From Paraspadella gotoi (lineage: Eukaryota; Chaetognatha): a stretch of 64,000 bases of DNA. The notes under the pieces are model-generated. The model ran no database searches. It had not been told where the DNA came from and worked only from the letters and a program-made list of their open reading frames with translations. The position numbers and the translations under genes were made by a program. The stretch is from contig CM119269.1 of NCBI GenBank assembly GCA_051294375.1, forward strand, positions 10,522,883 to 10,586,882. The letters are read 5' to 3'. Positions 12,183 to 22,609 of this stretch are shown here, one piece after another (position 1 is the first letter of the stretch; every line of letters begins with the position of its first letter).

Positions 12183-12591
12183 GAGGACGTGGAAGCGGGG
12201 CGGGTGAAATGAAAAAAGTCTAATCAGAAGGGCGGATGTGAAAAGACGGAAGAAGGCGAAGTCGCGGGGAAGAGGGATGAAGGCGAGACGGAGATACATG
12301 GAGATAAGCAGAATTGGGCACGGCGTGAATTGAGACTTATGGCCGAGTTATTTGGCGAGTCGAGAAGAACAGCAGAAGTGTAAATGACACGCACCCGGTC
12401 GCAGAACGAGAGGAGCGAGGAGGAGGAGGAGGAAGGAGAGACAAAGCCGCGGTAAGGCGTGTTAAAGATTTTAAACTAGGTAATGGAGGTGAGTGGGTTG
12501 AAGAAGAGGATTTCTTTTGCCCCGGGAATCAATCCCCTGCCGCTGGACTGTCTTCTTGACAGTCGAAAAACACTTTCGCGCCCTTTTTTTT

Positions 12592-12688
12592 TGTCGTCGT
12601 CGTCGTCGTCGTAGTCGTCGTCCGTCGTCGTCGTCCGCTATCGCTCGTCGTCGTCCTCGTAGTCGTCGCTATCGTCGGTCGTCGTTCA
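12592..12688. repeat. (GTC)n triplet block, interrupted
   Basis: About 95 bases of GTC triplets with CTA and TCC interruptions. It reads as poly-Arg/Ser on the plus strand. Confidence 0.9.
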
Positions 12689-13424
12689 TCCGCAAAAAGT
12701 TTGGAGGAAAAAAAAATTCATTTAATCGTCCTTGGCGCGATAAGTTACTTTTGTGCTATGAAAACTAGGTTTGGGAGAAACTTGCCTAACATATTTTAAA
12801 AACTGTCCCTACTAGAAAACGAAAGCGAGAAGAAAGGAGACGACGAGAAGAGAGATAGAGCGTACACCGTCCTTCATCTTACCCCATAATCAGGCTGCTC
12901 CGACAAGCAGTCAAGCTCAATTCCGAATGGCCTTGATGGACGCATCTCACAAGACCGTCTTTAAGAACTCTTTCCCCCGCAGCATGGCGTTCCGCACCAT
13001 TGCGTCACCACGCGAAGATTTTCGTGGATTTATTGGTGGATTCACCATAGCCTCCATCTTGGATCGCAGATTTGTAGCGCACGTTGCAGAGCAAAGGAGA
13101 GGATTTTTCAAACTCGAAATTAGTTTAGAAAAAAAACCGTAAGAGAATCTACGAGAGAATTCCGTCACATCCTTTCATGAAAAATCTAACTAGGTCAAAC
13201 AGACCAAAACCGCCAGACTGAGATGCATAAACGCGTTTCGCATCTGGTCCTTGCGAGCTAAATTAAACCGCGTTATAGACACAAAGAATCTTAATTAAAT
13301 CAATATGAACAATTCCTTCGAAAAGCTTGGCCTTAAAAATCTGAAAAAACCAAGACAGAACGGTGATTCCAATGTGTTTCGCCCGCAGTGACTTTATTTC
13401 AACCGTGTCATTCCCTTGAGCACA

Positions 13425-13700
13425 TGACTATGGACATGACATGACATGAATAAAAAACTTTTTATTATGGACATGCACTGCATCGAAATTCGTCTTTCTT
13501 ATACTAGCAGTCCGTTAGGATTTGAGGTGGTTTTTTCTGTCTTAACCAAATGAGCAACCAACTCATACTAGACGAATTATATGCATTTTTAACTACAGTG
13601 GACAGATCGATCGACCGACAGATTCAGACGACGGACAGAGCCGACCGGACAAGTGGAACTCATAGAGTTGCTCGCGCCGAGTTGATACAGTCCTCGAGAA
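13425..13700. repeat. Dispersed repeat, copy 1 (ACATG-rich head)
   Basis: It starts with GACATGACATGACATGA, then ATAAAAAACTTT, CATGCACTGCATC, an ACTACAGTGGACAG-like stretch and ACTCATAGAGTTGCTCGCG. The same order of diverged landmarks occurs at 36,590-36,740. No coding content is visible, and a non-autonomous element is likely. Confidence 0.55.
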
Positions 13701-14109
13701 CCATCTCGAACTCTAACCTTCATTTGCCCGACTTTAAGCCAATGCGGAAAACACGGCGGTTTCTGCTCATTAAATGCCTTTACAATATTAATCTCGCCTA
13801 CTTTTATATTAATTAGCTTAGAATTAATTGCGTGGCATCCCAAAGGATAAAAACAAAAAGATACCAACAGATAAAGGATTCAATAAATTACACAAATACC
13901 GGCAAGTAAAAGGTAGAACGAAACCAATAAATAAAAAAACACAATATAAAAGAACACCGCCAAGAGACAGAGCAAGGCAAGCAAGGCAAGCCAGCCAGCA
14001 ATCTCTCGAGCGAGAAGCTTAAACGATCAAAAACCCCCAGCTGCGCATTTTAAAACCCCCCCCACCAACAAAAAAAGAATTGCGCGAATTTTTTTTTTTT
14101 TTAATTGAG

Positions 14110-14189
14110 TCAGCCGATTCGGTCTTTGGCCAAAAGACGCTCTTCCTCTTCCTTCTCAAAAATCGGTCGCCCATGCGGCAAGACGATCG
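14110..14189 (-). CDS. Candidate terminal exon, unidentified protein
   Basis: On the minus strand a pyrimidine-rich tract ending in CGGCAG (14,190-14,194) precedes 80 bases open to a TGA at 14,110-14,112. In one phase the exon reads IVLPHGRPIFEKEEEERLL followed by AKDRIG and the stop. That is a short, charged, non-repetitive tail of the kind seen at the end of small membrane or mitochondrial proteins. The exon would begin in a phase that needs one base from its upstream partner. The nearest upstream donors I see (minus strand, ~14,585 and ~14,614) supply phase 0 in their longest frame, so the pairing is unresolved. I do not recognise the protein. It may be a chance match of splice signals and an open frame. 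Confidence 0.3.
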
Positions 14190-14585
14190 CTGCCGAAAAA
14201 AAGGGAAAAAAAATCAATATTAAGAGAAAGCGGTTAAAATTAAAAACTATTTTACCAAAGGAATCCTTATGACTCTTCTTTACTCACATCAGCCGACCTA
14301 AATCCTTCCCTTAGATTTTCTAACTTAAAACTTTAAATTCTTAACCTAATCCAGAGCCTTGCACCAAACTATAACGAAAGCTGAAGCCGAATTCAGACCT
14401 TACTTTCTAATATAAACCCAAACTATAACACCTAACACCTAACCTAATCGGTTTCGTAGTAGTAGTCTCTTAACGAAGCTGATATAAGCCTTTTCTTTAG
14501 AAAATATTGCTAAATTTAATCGGCAAGATTAGATAATAAATTAATTATTGATGGTCCGAGATTAATTGAACAAATAAAAAAACTT

Positions 14586-14820
14586 ACCCTTTGACGAGAT
14601 TCCCACACCGCCCTTACCTTCGCGAGGCAGAGGAACGCCACCGCACCCGCGCCACAAATGGCCGGGCCTAACGAAGAAACAGCTGCCCGCAACCTTCGAC
14701 CTTTGGCGTCGTCGACGTCAGACCCCGCAACCGCCAGCCGGCGCCACGAATCAGGAATCGTCCCGCGCGTGCTTAGACCCATGAGGGACTCCTTGGCGGG
14801 AAGTGCGGCGAAAGAGATAG
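14586..14820 (-). CDS. Candidate internal exon with two nested donors
   Basis: The minus strand is open for over 70 codons, including MGLSTRGTIPDSW and LGPAICGAGAVAFLCLAK. It ends at either of two good donors: GCGAAG followed by GTAAGG at ~14,614, or CAAAGG followed by GTAAGT at ~14,585. The second segment is hydrophobic enough for a membrane helix. GC content is above the surroundings. No family is recognised, and the acceptor side is not clear. It may belong with the exon candidates at 14,110, 15,395 and 16,588 in one minus-strand gene. Confidence 0.25.
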
Positions 14821-15099
14821 CACAGCAGAGGACATAGACACACACACAGAGAGAGACGAGCAGAGAGAGAGAGAGGACGAGACGAGAGAGATGAGAGAGG
14901 AGAGAGCCCTGAACGACCGCGAAGTCGGGCTAGGAGGACCGCCTAATTAAGGATGAGGGAAAGGTGGGAGTGAAAATGATTGGATTCTTGATGTCGTTCT
15001 TCATTGCGAATCGGTTTGGGATCTATTAAGAACTTCACCCTGACTAACAACCATAAAACTTCTTGACTTGTGAAGTTGCTACATCAGCTCTTTGATCCT

Positions 15100-15180
15100 T
15101 ATGCTAACCGGCGATCGATCCCCACAAGACCTACACTACGGCAGGAGAGTGCAGCATGACGCCTTGGCAACCCCAAAACC
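15100..15180 (-). repeat. Possible tRNA-derived SINE head
   Basis: On the minus strand GTTGCCAAGGCG resembles a pol III A box. About 55 bases downstream, GGGGATCGATCGCC resembles the T-arm/B box of a tRNA. No tRNA cloverleaf closes and no second copy was found in the window. Confidence 0.2.
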
Positions 15181-15303
15181 GGTTCCAAATTCTAGGACCC
15201 GTTCCATCCTAGGCAAGCACCTTGTCTTCTTCACAGTATTAATATTGAACAATTCTGATTAAGAATAAGCTACCAACTAAGACAACAGCCGGCGTTACCT
15301 GTT

Positions 15304-15376
15304 GATGCCCATTGGGGTGGGCATCTCACTGCTGAACTTTGGGGGATTCAACCATCAGTGACGCCTCCAGTCACTG
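15304..15376. other. Two adjacent perfect hairpins (candidate structured RNA)
   Basis: GATGCCCA (15,304-15,311) pairs with TGGGCATC (15,318-15,325) around a TTGGGG loop. CAGTGAC (15,356-15,362) pairs with GTCACTG (15,370-15,376) around a 7-base loop. The 30-base linker contains AACTTTGGGGG. The layout resembles the 3' half of Sm-class small RNAs, but the linker lacks a proper U-rich Sm site and no known snRNA sequence is recognised. Confidence 0.3.
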
Positions 15377-16587
15377 GCCGCGGCTTACCTAGACGGTCTC
15401 GCTTGCCAACGCAGCAGGGAATCGGTTAGGACTGTGGCATGGAACGGCAACGTTTGACGATGGCTGTGTTTCCTCTCTGCAGCCAAAATGCCCGAATTGG
15501 CCCGAACGACTAGTGATTTGAGGCCGATTTGAATACACCGCTTTACACAAACCAACTTTTTTCTTTCCCTAGTTTTTAGTATTTTGAGTGGTTGCTTTCT
15601 TTTAAGTATTAAACAAAAACTCTCTCCAGTTTACCGTTCTGTTTCGTTCCCAAAGTTTTTTTCTCTGGTCCGGTTTTGATAAAAAGTTGTCTTTTTTAAG
15701 GCCGTAAAATAAATTCTTGTCTGGTTTAGATAATTACAATTTTTTTTTTCAATAGGCGTCAAAATATTTCGTTACCTAAGCGTTTGCAGCCAACAGCTTT
15801 CGTTTTTATAAAAGAAAATCCCTCGTTATATGATAATCAAACCAAAAAAAAATGAACAAAAAAAAAAAATAAAAAACTCCTAACACGGAATTCCCGTGGT
15901 GCAATTTAAGCTAATAAAGTGTCGCCTTCCCGCAACGTCGAGAACCTATTTACCGACAAACCGACGGGAGCTTGCACCGACAGAAACAATCCCGAACTGA
16001 CGCAAACGATTTTTTTTCCTTTTTTCACGATTTTGATAAAATTGCTTTTTTTTTTTTCTTTCTCCCACAAAAATAACGATTAAAAGACTGTCCGATATTG
16101 CTCTTAGTCAGAAAACGAAAATATCCTTTACTGCGCGCGCGCCAAGGTTAAAACTCGTATTGCCAACGATTGAGTGGATGAATGTAGTTCATACTCTTTA
16201 CTTAATTTCAATGTAAGCGTCGGGACATCCATTTGTACCAAAAACACACATTCTGGAAAACCACTACAGAGGGCGTAGCCGCGAGGACAGTTTCTCGTGA
16301 AGAATTAAAAGGCTGAGAACAAAACTTCGTCGAGATATTGCTTGAACAGAGAAAAACGTCATAAAATTTCGAGGTTGAAATGAGATGTGTCCGAAAAAAC
16401 ACGAGACTAATTGCGGACCAGACGCTTGCTGGTCACGTGCGTCGCGTGAGGAAAAGACGAGGAGAGCAGACCTCATATGGGCAAGAGAGAGAGCAGACCT
16501 CAATGGGCCTCACTCATAACTCTTAATCGACCCTTGAATTCGCTGATTGGCCTCCACGGACTCACCCGCCCTACAATGACGACCCAC

Positions 16588-16840
16588 TTGACGAGGTTAT
16601 GGCAACGCGCGAGAGAAAAGCCGTGGCAGCGATTTGCAAGTGAAGGACTTCGGCGAGCATAAGAGGAGTCTCCGTGAAGAAAAGTGTTAGAAGGCGACCA
16701 ATTGAAGCAAAGCTGCGGTGATGATCCAACGCCCACAACTGGAGCTGGAGTGGGTCGAGGGCGGCAAAGCGGCGCTGGCGGTCATTATAAAGGGTCAGCA
16801 CTGGAGTGATGATGGCAGCACCAAGAAAAAGTGGCAAGAC
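16588..16840 (-). CDS. Candidate exon, hydrophobic, faintly XK-related-like
   Basis: On the minus strand TTTTATCTTGCACAG is a textbook 3' splice site. It is followed by 84 open codons up to a donor-like CAA/GTGGGT at ~16,588. The frame reads PLFLGAAIITPVLTL at its start and LLTLFFTETPLMLAEVLHL further on, giving two likely membrane segments separated by a charged stretch (YNDRQRR). The second segment loosely recalls the short helix motif of XK-related scramblases, where a Leu/Phe-rich helix runs into Glu-x-x-Pro. That resemblance is by eye and weak. No start codon or polyadenylation site was linked, and the frame closes 6 codons past the proposed donor. An unrelated membrane protein or a chance open frame are alternatives. 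Confidence 0.3.
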
Positions 16841-18325
16841 CTGTGCAAGATAAAAGAGAGGCGGGAGTCAGTGCAAAGAAACTTCAAAGAGAAAATATTT
16901 AATTTTAAAGCTGTTATAGTAAAAAGAAGATGAAGAAAAAAAATGCCCAACTCATACTGATGATTCTAAAGTTTATTGAATACATTGCAGTTTATGCAAA
17001 ACAATCTGCACTAAAAGATTTTATATCTTTTATATTGCATTGTTAAACAATTAACTTAAACTTTCTTGCCCACCGGAAGTGAGATGCGCGCCACGCGTTC
17101 GACGCGCGAACTCCGGCGTCGAAGATCCGAGCGAAGAGAGGAATGCTAGGCGCGCTCTTCGGCTTTCGTATTACCAATTTTATAGAAAATGTTGAGAGAT
17201 TAAAAGAAAAGGCAGAATTTAAATTAAAATAAAATACCAAGAAGCGAAAAGGGGGGTCATCGTCTTCTATTATCCAATGCTTGCGTCACAAGACCCGTCA
17301 CTTACCCCATTTAAGGATTGTCTCGACATAAGCTCGGAGCCTCGGCCTTTTTATCTCACTGACGGGTTCAAAAACCCGTCCAACAGACAGAGGGACTCCA
17401 ACACCTTCAATCCACGGATAGCGTCTCGGGCATACTCTAAGCCAGAAAATCGTCCAAGCGACCGAACCACATCGTCGCCCAAACCGGAGGCCCCCCGGGA
17501 AAACGTAAAAGGCCCCGGCCATCCGCCAGGAGGAGGCCAGTCGCAAAAGAAGAGGCGAGGGAAGGCCCAGTATGGTTCCCAGCTGCGGCCGCCGCCGCCG
17601 AAGGTGACCTGTGTTTAGGAATTAGCGGGAACTTAGTGGATAAATGCATATTGGAATTGACATTAAATGCTAGCGAGTGTAGAGCAGGGAGAAGCGTCTG
17701 CCCCAATCCCCTCCTCATTATCGGGGTTAACGGGAATTGGGACCCACCAGAATTTAGACATTTCAAGCAGATAAGTTCTGAGAAAGTTTTTTAATTGTAT
17801 CTTTTAAAAGGAGTATTAAGTATTAATTAAGTTTTAATGACAAGCTGCGATAGATCTTAATGATTTCTACTTAGTGGCCAGGATCGACCTCTTCCAAACG
17901 GCCGGGCGGACCATTTGCGACAGCAGAGCTGCAGATCGCCAGGTGGAGTCACTCCTTCCGCCAGCACCCTCCAAAATTGGAATGATTGATAAAGATTCAC
18001 GTGGCATCTGTCTTCATCTGTCTCTCTCTCTCTCTCTTTCTCTCTCTTTATTTTCATAAACGTTTCCTATTGACTAAAAATTTAAATTTTTTAAACAAGT
18101 CATCCCGCTCTGGTAGACCCAATTGAATCCTATTACCGTCATGCATTACATCCTTACCGTCTGCCTTACCAAACCTGAAGCACCCTGCAGACCAAGGAGT
18201 TCCACGATACCGCGCCGCCGCCCGGGCGCCGTACAGACTCAACAGGCGACGCCGCCAGCGTCCCAAGCCGAAGACTCCTATGCCCCACCCGAAATCGCTG
18301 AAACGCGGGAGGCCACCTGGTAGTG

Positions 18326-18413
18326 ATTCATAAAATCAATCAATCAATCAATGAATCAATCACATGAATCAATCAATAAACTAAATCAATCAATCAATCA
18401 ATAAAATCAATCC
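18326..18413. repeat. (AATC)n tetranucleotide microsatellite
   Basis: About 20 imperfect ATCA/AATC units with a few insertions. Confidence 0.95.
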
Positions 18414-18479
18414 ATCCACCAAACCCGGAATTTGCGTGACGACCGTAGCCATAAAAAAACCGCCTGAGGATCAAGATCG

Positions 18480-18610
18480 AGTCTCTCCATCCCTAATCGA
18501 ATCTCTCCTTTCTGATTGACCGCGGAAGTAGATCGACCAATCGGAAGGATATGGGCAAGAGAGCAAGAGAGTTTGGCCGGTTGGACGGCGGCTTCTGTTC
18601 ACCATGGCAA
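18480..18610. promoter_or_regulatory. Promoter-like cluster with CCAAT and ETS-type motifs
   Basis: CTGATTGACC and GACCAATCGG (CCAAT elements in both orientations) flank GCGGAAGTAG (ETS-like). Downstream on the plus strand CACCATGGC is a good Kozak context, but its frame (MATDWPLEH) closes at once. The cluster is short and could be chance. If real it could also serve a minus-strand gene lying to the left. Confidence 0.2.
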
Positions 18611-19017
18611 CCGACTGGCCACTTGAGCATTGAGTGGGAGAAAGGGGCGAAGGAACAGAAACCTGGTTGTTTGTTGTTGTTTTATTCTTGTCTTTAGTTG
18701 TAAAAAGAACTCATCTTGAAAAAGAGCGCACTTCTTCACCTTCTTATTAATTGGCGATAAGTTTTAATTGATTTCAGTGTGTTTCACGCATTGAAATGAC
18801 ATAAACTTTTGTGCTTTTCGATTTAAAAAATAAATTTGAAGAGTTATTTTCATAAAAAACTTATAAAAACTAAAAATGAGTGAACCTGACCTGAAAGGTT
18901 GATCTTCTGAAAGTAAAGGCGACCGTTGCCAAGCATTCCCCAAAAGACCAACGCATATCTGCAGCTGAAGCAGTTTGGGAGTGAAGACAAAGAAACCGCG
19001 GCGTCCATTGGCAAGAG

Positions 19018-19086
19018 AGATCGAGAGAGAGAGAGAGAGAGAGACAGCAGAGAGACTAGACCGACGCCGAGAGAGAGAGAGAGAGT
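19018..19086. repeat. (GA)n microsatellite, interrupted
   Basis: Two GA blocks are separated by CAGCAGAGAGACTAGACCGA. Confidence 0.9.
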
Positions 19087-19351
19087 TTACATTTCAGAGT
19101 TTTAGTCTTATTTTATCCAACGAGACGAAAAAAAAAGATACAAGACGGTCTTTTACAATTTAATTCAGAAAAGGAATTGATCTTAAGACTTGAAGAGAAA
19201 TCATTAAATTAAAAAAAGATCTCTATCTCATGATCGTCGGTAGCAAGAAGTAGAGATAAAAATCCAATTAAAAGAAATATCAAGTGACAAGATTTAATTA
19301 AAATTAACTCTCGTCAATTTAGCTGACTCGTTAGCTCGGACTCTTCAAAAA

Positions 19352-19612
19352 ATGCGTGCGCAGATTGGGCTCTCGGAATCCCACCGCCTTGCCACCACAT
19401 TTAAGTAAGTCAGAGAATTTCAACATGAACCAAAGTGGATTTTATTCTCAGAAAAGTCACAAGCCAAAGGAGGTTTCCAGAATTTGAGACAGATGGATTT
19501 CAATACAAAATGGGCGTCCAGTCATTATTTTATACAGTACATCGGATCATCGACACCCAAGCTCGCTTTCCCGAAGGCATTGAAGCCTGGTCTTGCTCAT
19601 GGTCCGTTTCAA
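19352..19612 (+). CDS. Candidate small two-exon gene, ~75 aa, unidentified
   Basis: An ATG at 19,352 opens 17 codons (MRAQIGLSESHRLATTF) to AA/GTAAGT at 19,404/19,405. A 47-base intron ends in TTTTATTCTCAG at 19,451, and the joined frame then runs through RRFPEFETDGFQYKMG and ARFPEGIEAWSCSWSV to a TAA near 19,625. AATAAA lies at the stop (19,622-19,627). The protein is not low complexity but matches no family I know, and a second frame of exon 2 is also open. The very short intron and the coincidence of stop and polyadenylation signal make a chance origin quite possible. Confidence 0.2.
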
Positions 19613-20116
19613 TGATGATTCAATAAACCAATCAGAGCAGACCCTCGTGCGCGATTTCATCCGAAGTGGCGGACTTGATTCTATTCTTGGTTTAATTCCA
19701 TCTGGCTGGATGTCGTATGGCGTTCAGTAACGAGTTTAATGCTACAGATTTTTGAAAGAAAGAAATTTGTTTTGTCTTCTCTTGGGACAATAAGACTTTT
19801 TACTGCATTAAGTACTGACGTAAAATCTTACGTATTCGTCTATAATTATTTATATCTCTCTCAGAATTGTTTTTTTTTTTCCTCATTTTTTGGCGTTTGA
19901 GGTTAAAACAGAAAGTTTGTTTTTTTTCAACCAACTTTAATTTTTTAAAAATTGGAGTTCGATACAGCTTGGAAGGTTATCCAAGCCAAGATGCCAAAAA
20001 TAAAATTCGGTTGCTTTGTAACACCATTCGAAATAACCTTTTTTCCTCTCATCTTTCTTCTAAAAACCGCCGCCTATTTTTTTGGTTTACAGATGCGAAC
20101 TAAAAAAGCGACACGT

Positions 20117-20170
20117 CGTTTCGTCGTTCATTCGTCGTCGTCCTCGTCGTCATGGTTCGTCGTCGTCGTC
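20117..20170. repeat. (GTC)n triplet block
   Basis: GTCGTC/TTCGTC triplets with interruptions. Confidence 0.8.
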
Positions 20171-20634
20171 GCATCGACGGAAATGTGGTGCCTGATACAT
20201 TGAAGCCGACGAGATCGTCGCGAGATTCAGAATGGCGGAAGCCTTGAAAAACGCGGACGAACGAGAGGGAAAAAGAGTAAAGACAGGAGAAGACAGAGAG
20301 TGAGAGAGAGATGCGGCAGTCAAGAAAAATTGCCATCGAATTGATGATTAGCCATTTGAACCGTGTAGTTATTAGCTTGTAGATTCTAGCAAAGTGTCTA
20401 TTTACTTTGAATGTCCTCGTCACATTCCAGAAAGCTTGCGCAGCTTGCTCGATCTTCGACGCGAAGAAGATTCTTCTTTCTCTATAAAAAGAGTCGAAGC
20501 TGAAGATAAAGAGCGAGAAAAGAAAGGGAAAGGTAGTTAATGTTTTATGATGGATATTGATCCTGCATGTCTTATCTCTATGTCCACAACTTATTCCAAA
20601 AGCGTTCGACTCCGCTTTTTAAGTTCTAACTTAC

Positions 20635-20669
20635 CTTCCAAATCTAAGAAATGTGGACCCTAAGTGACC
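20635..20669 (-). CDS. Candidate microexon, partner of 20,740-20,838
   Basis: On the minus strand GCAAACAG ends at 20,670 as an acceptor. The 35-base segment that follows is open in phase 0 (GHLGSTFLRFG) and ends at GAAG/GTAAGTT (donor at 20,634). The phase matches the preceding candidate exon. Confidence 0.2.
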
Positions 20670-20739
20670 CTGTTTGCAGTAAACTACTTTCTAGTGTAAT
20701 CACTCCATGGCGGCGTTGAAAGATTTTTTTTTCACTCAC

Positions 20740-20838
20740 CACAACAACCGGACCTTCTAAAATTCCACAGCCAAATAAGGACTTCGCCGTGTAGAAGCCG
20801 GGTGGGCAGTTGCGGAATAGATATTCCACATATGATTC
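20740..20838 (-). CDS. Candidate exon with Cys-Pro-Pro-Gly motif, unidentified
   Basis: The minus strand reads EYLFRNCPPGFYTAKSLFG followed by CGILEGPVVV and a strong GTGAGT donor (20,739-20,734). NCPPGFY resembles cysteine-rich extracellular modules in which CPPG starts a repeat (GCC2/TNFR-like), but only two cysteines are present, so this is suggestive only. The upstream acceptor is unclear; the best is GAAG near 20,836 without a good pyrimidine tract. With the microexon at 20,635-20,669 it would make an in-frame pair separated by a 70-base intron. No further exons were linked. Confidence 0.3.
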
Positions 20839-21119
20839 TTCAAGCGATAAAATAACATGATATCAATAACATAAATTGCTTCATTTTAAGCTTTTTGATT
20901 GAAGCGCCAGGCCCTCATACTGTTTTTTAACTTAAAATAAGGTATGCTTAGTTTAAAGCTGACTTGAATAATCTTTTTATATTGCCCCCTCTTTATACAT
21001 TACTAAGGGCATGACTTGCTCCCTAAGAACCCGTCCCCCTCAGGTTAGCCTCTTCATTTTCACTTTTCACATTCACTCTTCAACATCACGCTTTCACGCT
21101 TTCTCATCTTTAACTCTCT

Positions 21120-22215
21120 TTGGTTCTCCCTCCTCCTTCCTCCTCCTCCTTCCTCCTCCTCCTCCTCCTCTTCTCCCTTCTTCACAGGAATTTCCCTCGA
21201 GACTTCCTCGATGATTCTGCGACTGTGGATCGCGGACGTCGCCCATCTTTTCCTTCCTCCTCTTCATCCAGGGCATCGTCCTCGCCATCATCTTGCGCCC
21301 TTCGTCGCAGGTTTGTCATTCCTTGTTTTCATCGTCGGTCGTCGTCTTTGACGTCATTGTCATCTTTTGTTTTCGATCCTCGTCGCCTATCGTTGTCGTT
21401 GGCGTCCGTCATCATATTGTTGTCTTTGTCATTTCCATTGTGGCGGCTCTTGGTCATCGTCATTTTGTCGCAGGTTCATTGTCCATTCTTGTCAGCATCT
21501 TGTCGTCATTTTCTGACATAGTTGCGGGTTTGTCGTTCGTCGTCCGGCGTTATTTTCTTAGCGTCGTTGAATGCTCGCTCGTCCGTATATGCGTAATCGT
21601 TCTCATGATTGTCGTCGTCATAGACGCCCCCCCTCCTTCCCCCCCCCATTAGGACCGACCACTCCATCACTCAGTCCCTTCATTGCTCTCTCTTCTCCAT
21701 CAAAGGCCAACAACGCAGCATCGGCAAAGATGCACCAAAAGACTTCGACCTTCTCCGCTTCGTCGTCTCAACTTTCTTCGTGGAATCTTTCTTCGATCTT
21801 CTCTCCACCAAGCTGCTGCGACAGAACGAGACGCTTCGAGTCGTGATGGACAGTTTAACGACATTCGTCTCCTCCATCAGAACGGGCGAGAGGAAGGAGG
21901 AAGCGAAGGAGAGGAGAGGAGGAAGGAAGAGAGGGAGAGTGAAGAGCGAGAGAAGGAACGATGAAGCGAGGAGCGGAGGAAGGGAAAAAGAGGAGAAAGA
22001 CGAGGAGGAGCGAGGAGGAAGAGGGAGATAGGCGTGGTAAGGCAGAAGAGGAGGAGGCGAGATAGGGAGGGAGGAGAAGAGGAGTGAGGAGGAGGAGGAA
22101 GAAAATGAAGAGGAGATAGAGAGAAGGAGAAGCAGGAAGAGGGAGATAGGAATAAGGAGAGAGGAAGAGGGAGATAGGGAAGAAGGAAAATAGGGAAGAG
22201 GAGGATGGAAGGTAA
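21120..22215. repeat. Low-complexity block: CCT-rich, then TCG/GTC-rich, then GGA-rich
   Basis: 21,124-21,180 is TCC/CCT repeat. 21,300-21,650 is degenerate GTC/TCAT triplets. 21,890-22,215 is almost pure purine (GGA, GAGGA). All long frames here are Arg/Glu, Ser/Leu/Pro or Val repeats. No gene is supported. Confidence 0.85.
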
Positions 22216-22584
22216 AATCCAACAAAGATTCGTATTTGTTTTTGTTTGTTTATTTTGTTTTTGTTTTTGTATTTTTGATTGGTTACACTTAACTCAAGTC
22301 ATTTCGTTTGTCTGTTTGGAATGAATTTGAAATATAATTTTTTTAATTTATAATAATTTGCCACTAAACTAAACTTGTCCTTTTTTGTAGTCAAGAAAAA
22401 TGAACAAGTGAGAGTGAGTAGAACCTTTGAGGCATTATTAAGATGGCCGACGGTAGTGGGTGCCCATACCAGCGGTAGGCGGTTCGCCTGGCATGCTCTA
22501 ATTTCGTTTCTTACTCGTCGAGGAAGCAAAAGTCAGCCTCTCTTCTCTCTCTCTCTCTCTCTCCTCTCAGCTCCACTCCGCCCA

Positions 22585-22609
22585 NNNNNNNNNNNNNNNN
22601 NNNNNNNNN
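22585..22609. other. 25-N gap
   Basis: Exactly 25 unknown bases, preceded by a (CT)n tract at ~22,540-22,570. Confidence 1.

Noticed and set aside
12927-13168. Overlapping 71- and 73-codon frames on opposite strands
   Set aside because: Both are open over the same bases, neither matches a family, and there are no splice signals.
17277-17766. Overlapping frames of 82-113 codons on both strands
   Set aside because: GC-rich segment open in several phases; no motif seen. One donor-like GTAAGTG on the minus strand at ~17,304 was not enough.
22443-22480. AAGATGGCCGACGGTAGTGG as a first exon (MADGSGCPYQR)
   Set aside because: The Kozak context is good but the frame closes after 11 codons and the donor GTAGGC is poor.
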